From NCBI RefSeq assembly GCF_900186865.1, contig NZ_LT906480.1:1382001-1446000 (forward strand): a stretch of DNA of 64,000 nucleotides, given 5' to 3'. The number at the start of each line of letters is the position of its first letter. Position 1 is the stretch's first letter. This document shows positions 58,215 through 64,000 of the stretch, piece by piece. The stretch is from Stenotrophomonas maltophilia. GTDB taxonomy: Bacteria; Pseudomonadota; Gammaproteobacteria; Xanthomonadales; Xanthomonadaceae. Under the pieces are notes generated by a model, which was given only the letters and a program-made list of their open reading frames with translations, was not told the DNA's origin and made no database searches. A program made the translations under genes and the position numbers.

Positions 58215-58826
58215 TCATTCCGCGCGGACGGGCTGCCGCAGCACGGTCTTCAACCGCGTCGCGTCGGTCCTGCGCGGGTCGCTCAGGTAGATCTCATGAT
58301 GGGGGCCGGCAAAGGTGTAACCCAGTGCGGGCATCAGTTCGTCGTGCAGATGGGCCAGGGCCGGACCCTCGTCATCGTAGGCGCCTACGTGAAGCGTCTG
58401 CAGGCAGAGGCCTTCTTCGAGAATTTCGTGGCGAAGGCTGGCCGGAACGTCGCCCAGTTTCTTCGCCGCCTTGGCAATGGCAGCCTCCAACTGCGCTGGA
58501 CGGATCCCATCCGGCGTGCGGATCATCGCCGTCCACCTCCACTCATCCTTGTGGCGTGCCACAAAGCTCGACGGATCCTCGGCGGTCCAAAGCGCTTCCA
58601 GCGGTGGCACCACGTAGTCCTGGCCCCCGGCCTTCAGGGCGAACTTCAGTGCATAGCTCACCGAGTACAGCCATTGCACCGCCTGCAGGTAGGCCGTGGC
58701 AGTGTTCGGGTCGCCGCGACCATCGACCATCAGGTAGGGCAGGGGCGGTACATCGACCGGTACGAACTGGCCGGCGGGCGGGTGATAGAGTGCCCGGTCG
58801 CGCTTCTTGAAGTCGATCTTGTCCAT
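58215..58826 (-). CDS. GyrI-like domain protein
   Basis: 203 residues from ATG 58826 with AGGAGGA upstream. Starts M-D-K-I-D-F-K-K-R-D-R-A-L-Y and has V-D-V-P-P-L-P-Y-L-M-V-D-G-R-G-D-P-N-T-A, then the A-L-W-T-A-E-D and H-V-G-A-Y-D-D-E-G-P-A-L-A-H-L-H blocks of GyrI-like (SOUL/AraC effector-binding) proteins. Binds small hydrophobic ligands; substrate unknown. Ordinary chromosomal gene, 353 bases ahead of cyoA on the other strand. Confidence 0.8.
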   Translation of the reverse strand: MDKIDFKKRDRALYHPPAGQFVPVDVPPLPYLMVDGRGDPNTATAYLQAVQWLYSVSYALKFALKAGGQDYVVPPLEALWTAEDPSSFVARHKDEWRWTAMIRTPDGIRPAQLEAAIAKAAKKLGDVPASLRHEILEEGLCLQTLHVGAYDDEGPALAHLHDELMPALGYTFAGPHHEIYLSDPRRTDATRLKTVLRQPVRAE

Positions 58827-59179
58827 CGGGGTCTTCCTCCTGTGCCGAGCATCCCATGCCAGGCACCCGTCAGCACGCCTGAACCGATTCAGGTGACTTT
58901 GCCGAACGAGGGCGAACGGCCCGCGAACGTCCAGGGCCGGAATGCCGCCCTGGGTCATGCGCCCCGTCATGCCCGCGCGGTGCGACAACGTGTCGCAGCC
59001 AGAATCGGGCCTTTCCTGCGCTCGATCAATGTCAATGCCTTTCTTAAATGGTGGGTGACGGCCTAAAATTGAAAGGCTGACTCGACCCACCTCCCTACCT
59101 GTCTTCCGGACCGGTGGGACCGGCTTTGGCCGGAACAGGCAGGACGGGGAACGGCATTCCCTCGCAATTGGATCGACCG
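58827..59179. other. Divergent promoter region of the cyo operon
   Basis: 353 bases between the GyrI-like gene and cyoA. Contains an inverted repeat CCTGAA-CCGA-TTCAGG at 58878-58893. No gene seen. The cyo promoter should lie in the right half. Confidence 0.45.
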
Positions 59180-60220
59180 ATGATTCCGTTGAAAACCCTT
59201 GGGCGCTGGTTGCGCCCGGGCCTGCTGCTGTCGTTGCTGGTGATGCTCACCGGCTGCGATGCCGTGGCCATCCTCAGTCCGAAGGGCCAGATCGGCCAGG
59301 ATGAGAAGACCCTGCTGATCACGGCCACCGTGCTCATGCTGCTGGTCGTCATCCCGGTCATCATCATGACCCTGACCTTCGCGTGGAAGTATCGCGCCTC
59401 CAACACCAAGGCCCGTTACGAGCCGAAGTGGTCCCACTCGACGGCGATCGAGGTGGTGGTGTGGTCCATTCCCTGCATGATCGTGCTGGTGCTGGCGGTC
59501 CTGACCTGGCGTTCGTCGCACGCGCTGGACCCGTATCGTCCGCTGGAATCGGACGTCAAACCGGTCACCATCGAGGCGATCTCGCTGGACTGGAAGTGGC
59601 TGTTCATCTATCCGGAAGAGAAGGTGGCGGTCGTCAACGAAATCAAGTTCCCGGTCAACACGCCGCTGAACTTCAAGATCACGTCCGATTCGGTGATGAA
59701 TGCCTTCTTCATCCCGCACCTGGGCAGCATGATCTACTCGATGGCTGCGATGGAGACCAAGCTCCACCTGATCGCCAACGAGACCGGTGAATTCCCGGGC
59801 ATGTCCTCGCACTACAGTGGCGCAGGCTTCGCCAAGATGCACTTCACCGCCTACTCGGTCACCGATGCCGAATACCGCCAGTGGCTGGACCAGGTCCGTG
59901 CCGGTGAGCAGACCCTGGACAAGGCCTCGTTCAAGGCCCTGGGTGAAGCACGCAACGCCGAGTGGTATCCGGTCACCTACTTCGGCAAGACCGAAGAAGG
60001 CCTGTTCGACTGGGTCATCGCCAAGCACATGGGCGACAACAAGCATTACGGCATGAAGCACTCGCACGCCGGTGCCGCCGCTGCCGATGCCGCCAGCCAT
60101 GAAGCGCACGAGGGGCATGCCCCCAGTGACGCGCATGATTCCAAGGAATCGGGTGAAAACCTGGATGCCACCGAACACGAACACGCTGGCCATGCTGGCC
60201 ACGCGGGTTCGGGAGAATGA
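59180..60220 (+). CDS. cyoA: Ubiquinol oxidase subunit II
   Basis: 346 residues. Lipoprotein signal ending L-T-G-C, lipidated Cys at 26, then [17 protein letters not shown] as in E. coli CyoA. Two membrane helices follow, then a cupredoxin-like periplasmic domain ([11 protein letters not shown], then [22 protein letters not shown]). The CuA ligands are absent, as expected for a quinol rather than cytochrome c oxidase. The end is His-rich (H-E-A-H-E-G-H). ATG 59180 gives the usual signal. First gene of cyoABCD; overlaps upstream codons of cyoB. Confidence 0.95.
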   Translation: MIPLKTLGRWLRPGLLLSLLVMLTGCDAVAILSPKGQIGQDEKTLLITATVLMLLVVIPVIIMTLTFAWKYRASNTKARYEPKWSHSTAIEVVVWSIPCMIVLVLAVLTWRSSHALDPYRPLESDVKPVTIEAISLDWKWLFIYPEEKVAVVNEIKFPVNTPLNFKITSDSVMNAFFIPHLGSMIYSMAAMETKLHLIANETGEFPGMSSHYSGAGFAKMHFTAYSVTDAEYRQWLDQVRAGEQTLDKASFKALGEARNAEWYPVTYFGKTEEGLFDWVIAKHMGDNKHYGMKHSHAGAAAADAASHEAHEGHAPSDAHDSKESGENLDATEHEHAGHAGHAGSGE

Positions 60221-60222
60221 AC

Positions 60223-62220
60223 ATGTTGGGAAAACTCTCTCTTGAGTCGATCCCCCACGATCCGATCGTGCTGACCACCCTGGTCGGCGCGGTGCTGGGT
60301 GGCCTGGGCGTCATGGCCCTGATCACCAAGTTCAAGCTGTGGGGCTATCTGTGGAAGGAGTGGTTCACCTCGGTGGATCACAAGAAGATCGGCGTGATGT
60401 ACCTCATCGTCGCCTTCGTCATGCTGCTGCGCGGCTTCTCCGACGCGATCATGATGCGTACCCAGCAGGCGCTCGCCGTCGGCGGGTCCGAGGGTTACCT
60501 GCCGCCGCACCACTACGACCAGATCTTCACCGCCCACGGCGTGATCATGATCTTCTTCGTGGCGATGCCGCTGATCACCGGCCTGATGAACCTGGCCGTG
60601 CCGCTGCAGATCGGTGCGCGCGACGTCGCGTTCCCGTTCGTCAACTCGCTCAGCTTCTGGCTGTTCGTGTCGGGCGCTGTGCTGATCATGCTGTCGCTGT
60701 GGATCGGTGAGTTCGCTGCCACCGGCTGGCTGGCGTTCCCGCCGTTGTCGGGCATCGAATACAGTCCAAGCGTCGGCATGGACTACTACATCTGGGGTCT
60801 ACAGGTCGCAGGCCTGGGTACCACGCTGAGCGGTATCAACTTCTTCATCACCATCCTGAAGATGCGTACCCCCAGCATGAAGCTGATGCAGATGCCGGTG
60901 TTCACCTGGACCGCCCTGGTGACCAACGTGCTGATCGTCGCTGCCTTCCCGGTGCTGACCATCACCCTGGTGCTGCTGACCCTGGATCGTTACCTGGGTA
61001 CGCACTTCTTCACCAATGACGGTGGCGGCAACGCCATGCTGTACATCAACCTGATCTGGATCTGGGGTCACCCGGAGGTGTACATCCTGGTCCTGCCGGC
61101 GTTCGGTGTGTTCTCCGAAGTCATCGCGACCTTCTCGCGCAAGGCGCTGTTCGGCTACAAGGGCATGGTCTACGCCACCGCCTGCATCGGCGTGCTGTCG
61201 TTCATCGTGTGGCTGCACCACTTCTTCACCATGGGCTCGGGTGCCAACGTCAATGCCTTCTTCGGCATCACGACGATGATCATCTCGATCCCGACCGGCG
61301 TGAAGATCTTCAACTGGCTGTTCACCATGTTCCGCGGCCGCGTGCACTTCACCACCCCGGTGCTGTGGACCATCGGCTTCATGGTCACCTTCGTCATCGG
61401 CGGCATGACCGGCGTGATGCTGGCGATCCCGGCCATCGACTTCGTGCTGCACAACAGCCTGTTCCTGATCGCCCACTTCCACAACGTCATCATCGGCGGC
61501 GTGGTGTTCGGCATGTTCGCCGGCATCACCTACTGGTGGCCGAAGATGTTCGGCTTCCGCCTCAACGAGTTCTGGGGCAAGTGCGCGTTCTGGTGCTGGT
61601 TCATCGGCTTCTACGTGACCTTCATGCCGATGTACGTGCTGGGCTTCATGGGCATGACCCGTCGCCTGCAGAGCACCGTCAACCCGGCCTACGAGCCGCT
61701 GCTGCTGATTGCCGCCGCAGGTGCCTTCATCGTGGGTGCCGGCATCCTGTGCCAGATCATCCAGGTGGCCGTGTCGATCCGCGACCGCAAGAAGACCGTC
61801 GACCTGACCGGCGACCCGTGGGATGCCCGTACGCTGGAGTGGGAAACCTCTTCGCCGCCGGCCTTCTACAACTTCGGCACCCTGCCGGAAGTCACCGAAC
61901 TGGACGATTTCTGGGAACGCAAGCAGCGTGGTGAAGCCTGGCCGAAGCCGGCCAAGTACACCGACATCCACATGCCGCGCAACACCGGCACGGGCGTTGT
62001 CATCGGTGCCTTCAGCCTGGTGTTCGGCTTCGCGATGATCTGGCACATCTGGTGGCTGGCCATCGTCGGCTTCGTCGGCATGATCGCCACGTTCATCTAC
62101 CGCACCTTCGACCAGGACGTGGATTACTGGGTCCCGGCCGCCGAGGTGGAACGCATCGAGAACGAACACCGCAAGCACCTGGAAGCCCAGGGCCTGGTGA
62201 AGTCGGAGCTGAAGGCATGA
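60223..62220 (+). CDS. cyoB: Ubiquinol oxidase subunit I
   Basis: 665 residues; the ATG at 60223 matches the M-x-G-K-L-S-L start of E. coli CyoB and has GGGAG 7 bases ahead (an ATG at 60217 is 6 bases earlier). Haem-copper oxidase core: H-G-V-I-M-I-F-F for haem b, W-G-H-P-E-V-Y for CuB, H-H-F-F-T-M-G, and the haem ligands in [17 protein letters not shown] near the N-terminus is typical of bo3 oxidases. Proton-pumping terminal oxidase of the inner membrane. Followed by an ATGA overlap with cyoC. Confidence 0.95.
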   Translation: MLGKLSLESIPHDPIVLTTLVGAVLGGLGVMALITKFKLWGYLWKEWFTSVDHKKIGVMYLIVAFVMLLRGFSDAIMMRTQQALAVGGSEGYLPPHHYDQIFTAHGVIMIFFVAMPLITGLMNLAVPLQIGARDVAFPFVNSLSFWLFVSGAVLIMLSLWIGEFAATGWLAFPPLSGIEYSPSVGMDYYIWGLQVAGLGTTLSGINFFITILKMRTPSMKLMQMPVFTWTALVTNVLIVAAFPVLTITLVLLTLDRYLGTHFFTNDGGGNAMLYINLIWIWGHPEVYILVLPAFGVFSEVIATFSRKALFGYKGMVYATACIGVLSFIVWLHHFFTMGSGANVNAFFGITTMIISIPTGVKIFNWLFTMFRGRVHFTTPVLWTIGFMVTFVIGGMTGVMLAIPAIDFVLHNSLFLIAHFHNVIIGGVVFGMFAGITYWWPKMFGFRLNEFWGKCAFWCWFIGFYVTFMPMYVLGFMGMTRRLQSTVNPAYEPLLLIAAAGAFIVGAGILCQIIQVAVSIRDRKKTVDLTGDPWDARTLEWETSSPPAFYNFGTLPEVTELDDFWERKQRGEAWPKPAKYTDIHMPRNTGTGVVIGAFSLVFGFAMIWHIWWLAIVGFVGMIATFIYRTFDQDVDYWVPAAEVERIENEHRKHLEAQGLVKSELKA

Positions 62221-62855
62221 GCACCAATACCTCGACCCTGAGCCACGGGCACGCCGCGCATGCGGCGGCCCATGGCCATGACGACCACGAGCACCACGAC
62301 ACCGGCGGCAACACCGTCTTCGGTTTCTGGGTGTACCTGATGAGCGACTGCCTCATCTTCGCCTCGCTGTTCGCCACCTACGTGGTGCTGGCAGGCGGCA
62401 CCGATGGTGGCCCCACCGCGAAGGACCTGTTCGAACTGCCGTTCGTGGCATGGGAAACCGCGCTGCTGCTGACCTCCTCGCTGACCTTCGGCCTGGGCAT
62501 GATCGCCATGCACCGCAAGCAGATGGGCCAGATGTACCTGTGGCTGGGCATCACCTGGCTGCTGGGCTTCGGCTTCATGTGCATGGAAGTGTGGGAGTTC
62601 CAGCACCTGATCCACCAGGGCTACGGTCCGGACCGCAGTGCCTTCCTGTCGGCGTTCTTCGCCCTGGTCGGTACCCACGGCCTGCACGTCAGCGCCGGCC
62701 TGCTGTGGCTGCTGGTGATGTTCGTACAGCTGAAGAAGTACGGCCTGACCCCGACCAACAAGACCCGCATGGCGTGCCTGAGCCTGTTCTGGCACTTCCT
62801 GGACCTGATCTGGATCGGCGTGTTCTCCGTCGTCTACCTCAATGGAGCGCTGTAA
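62217..62855 (+). CDS. cyoC: Ubiquinol oxidase subunit III
   Basis: 212 residues. His-rich N-terminal stretch ([18 protein letters not shown]), then five membrane helices with [27 protein letters not shown], and [11 protein letters not shown]. These fit cytochrome o subunit III. The start overlaps the cyoB stop and its own stop overlaps cyoD. Confidence 0.95.
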   Translation: MSTNTSTLSHGHAAHAAAHGHDDHEHHDTGGNTVFGFWVYLMSDCLIFASLFATYVVLAGGTDGGPTAKDLFELPFVAWETALLLTSSLTFGLGMIAMHRKQMGQMYLWLGITWLLGFGFMCMEVWEFQHLIHQGYGPDRSAFLSAFFALVGTHGLHVSAGLLWLLVMFVQLKKYGLTPTNKTRMACLSLFWHFLDLIWIGVFSVVYLNGAL

Positions 62856-63196
62856 TGGCACATGACAACCATGCACACGACCACGGCACCGGCGGCGAAA
62901 GCCATGGCACCGTGAAGTCGTACCTGATCGGCTTCGTGCTGGCGGTGGTGCTGACCGTCATCCCGTTCTGGATGGTGATGTCGGGCGATTTCTCGCGCAC
63001 CGTCAACGGTGTGGTCATCGCCATCACCGCGGTGCTGCAGATGCTGGTCCATCTGGTGTTCTTCCTGCACCTGGACCGCTCTTCGGAAAGCCGCTGGAAC
63101 GTCAACGCTGCGGCCTTCACCGTGGTGGTGATCGGCATCATCGTGGTCGGTACCCTGTGGGTCATGCACAACATGAACGTGCACATGATGCACTGA
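62855..63196 (+). CDS. cyoD: Ubiquinol oxidase subunit IV
   Basis: 113 residues, three membrane helices. H-D-H-G-T-G-G-E-S-H-G-T-V-K-S-Y at the N-terminus, then L-A-V-V-L-T-V-I-P-F-W-M-V and L-Q-M-L-V-H-L-V-F-F-L-H-L-D are as in CyoD. Assists CuB assembly. Start overlaps the cyoC stop (TAATG). A terminator follows. No cyoE directly downstream. Confidence 0.93.
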   Translation: MAHDNHAHDHGTGGESHGTVKSYLIGFVLAVVLTVIPFWMVMSGDFSRTVNGVVIAITAVLQMLVHLVFFLHLDRSSESRWNVNAAAFTVVVIGIIVVGTLWVMHNMNVHMMH

Positions 63197-63220
63197 CGTC
63201 CGCGCGACGTTGCCACGCAG

Positions 63221-63246
63221 AAAGGCCGCCCTCGGGCGGCCTTTTT
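63221..63246 (+). terminator. Terminator of the cyo operon
   Basis: AAAGGCCGCC, loop CTCG, GGCGGCCTTT, then further T. Confidence 0.85.
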
Positions 63247-63281
63247 GTTTGTCGCGCCCACCGGGAATGGCACGCGCGGTG

Positions 63282-63660
63282 GTAGTGCCGGCCGCTGGCC
63301 GGCAATTACGGGAAGCCGGCCAGCGGCCGGCTCTACCAGGAGATCCACGCTGTACGGGGATGGGGTCAGAGCCCTTGCCTGCAGCAAGGGATCCGACCCC
63401 AAAGCCATCGGCCTCATCCCACCCGGCATGGCCGGCATAGGGGGGTAGTGCCGGCCGCTGGCCGGCAGTTGCGGGAAGCCGGCCAGCGGCCGGCTCTACC
63501 AGGATCCACGCCATGCGTGGACGGGGTCAGAGCCCTTGCCTGCAGCAAGGGATCCGACCCCAAAGCCATCGGCCTCATCCCGCCTGGCATGGCCGGCACA
63601 GGATGGTAGTGCCGGCCGCTGGCCGGCAATTGCGGGAAGGCGGCCAGCGGCCGGCTCTAC
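63282..63660. repeat. Tandem array of SMAG dimers
   Basis: Three inverted GTAG dimers at 63282-63336, 63445-63499 and 63606-63660, about 162 bases apart. The intervening sequences (CAGAGCCCTTGCCTGCAGCA, CCGACCCCAAAGCCATCGGC) are also nearly identical, so a unit of about 162 bases is repeated. SMAG elements lie between genes of S. maltophilia and fold into stem-loops that may act on mRNA ends. Confidence 0.85.
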
Positions 63661-63691
63661 CAGGAGATCCACGCCATGCGTGGATGGGGTC

Positions 63692-64000
63692 TCACCCCAC
63701 CCGGCGCAGGAACTCCTCGGCGTCCATTGGTCGGCCCAGGTGGTAACCCTGCAATTGATCACACCCCAGTTCGCTCAGGTACTCGCGCTGTGCCTGCGTC
63801 TCCACACCCTCTGCCACCACCTGCAGCTGCAGGGTGCGCCCCAGCGCGATGATCGACGAGACGATGGCGGCATCCTCTTCATTGCATTCCAGATCGTGCA
63901 CGAACGCGCGGTCGATCTTCAGTTCGGTGGCGGGCATGCGCTTCAGGTAGAGCAGGCTGGAATAGCCCGTGCCGAAGTCGTCGATGGCAATGTGCACGCC
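63692..64000 (-). CDS. EAL domain protein, C-terminal part
   Basis: Partial; runs off the right edge. Visible residues include D-D-F-G-T-G-Y-S-S-L-L-Y-L-K-R-M-P-A-T-E-L-K-I-D-R-A-F-V and V-V-A-E-G-V-E-T-Q-A-Q with G-C-D-Q-L-Q-G-Y-H-L-G-R-P-M, the C-terminal half of an EAL c-di-GMP phosphodiesterase. The D-D-F-G-T-G-Y and E-G-V-E-T motifs are intact, so this half looks catalytically sound. The E-A-L motif itself is outside the window. Confidence 0.92.
   Translation of the reverse strand, partial: GVHIAIDDFGTGYSSLLYLKRMPATELKIDRAFVHDLECNEEDAAIVSSIIALGRTLQLQVVAEGVETQAQREYLSELGCDQLQGYHLGRPMDAEEFLRRVG

Noticed and set aside
60799..62178. A 459-codon open frame opposite cyoB.
   Set aside because: The translation is His/Asp/Gly-biased low-complexity sequence, the usual antisense shadow of a G+C-rich membrane protein gene.
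1..64000. CRISPR arrays and IS elements.
   Set aside because: No regularly spaced 20-50 base repeats with unique spacers, and no transposase-like protein with terminal inverted repeats, were seen.

Overview
The window looks like chromosome of a high-G+C gammaproteobacterium of the Stenotrophomonas maltophilia group (Xanthomonadaceae). The strongest evidence is at the right end: GTAG-headed inverted repeats of the SMAG type around 63282-63660 and at 55313, beside a complete cyoABCD ubiquinol oxidase operon. Most of the window, however, is not core genome. It holds two integrated elements in tandem at the 3' end of a tRNA-Thr(CGT) gene. A 49-bp tRNA-derived direct repeat occurs at 44169-44217 and again at 55222-55270. 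The intact tRNA gene and the left end of the first element should lie to the left of position 1.

Element 1 (window start to about 44217; its left boundary is not visible). It begins with DUF3606, LigD and DUF488 genes and a strip of decayed genes (3423-5714), which may be cargo or flank. An H-NS family protein follows, then clusters of tiny overlapping genes. Next come a zinc-hook-like AAA ATPase and an XRE regulator divergent from secreted proteins across a perfect 19-bp palindrome. The envelope genes include lipoproteins and a prepilin joined through a proline-rich linker to a cysteine-rich tail. A ParA/partner pair and an operon of a degenerate HNH protein plus an OLD-like ATPase follow. 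The DNA-transfer module (26300-39267) has an RHH accessory protein, a TolA/TonB-like spanning protein, an unusual membrane VirD4/IcmO-like ATPase, an ankyrin protein, a TrwB/TraD-type coupling protein and a MobF relaxase-helicase. A GIY-YIG protein, a trimeric autotransporter, an M15 peptidase and the integrase close the element. No VirB-type channel genes are in the window. An octamer-like box (TTTTAGTCAA and close variants) recurs in intergenic DNA about 70-160 bp ahead of many operons of this element, including the integrase, and forms a regularly spaced array at 25393-25738.

Element 2 (about 44218-55270, 11 kb) has its own tyrosine integrase, an XRE regulator, exported and membrane proteins, a MarR regulator and two genes that share a domain. 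At its right end is a large, visibly AT-richer gene encoding a SEFIR/TIR-NACHT-pentapeptide protein, an architecture typical of bacterial NLR-like anti-phage proteins. It has no conjugation genes.

The right flank (55270-64000) is ordinary chromosome: a short Rhs-core/M91 peptidase gene and neighbours, a frameshifted membrane protein gene, a GyrI-like protein, cyoABCD, a tandem SMAG array and the end of an EAL-domain gene. All functions are inferred from motifs read by eye; no database search was run.
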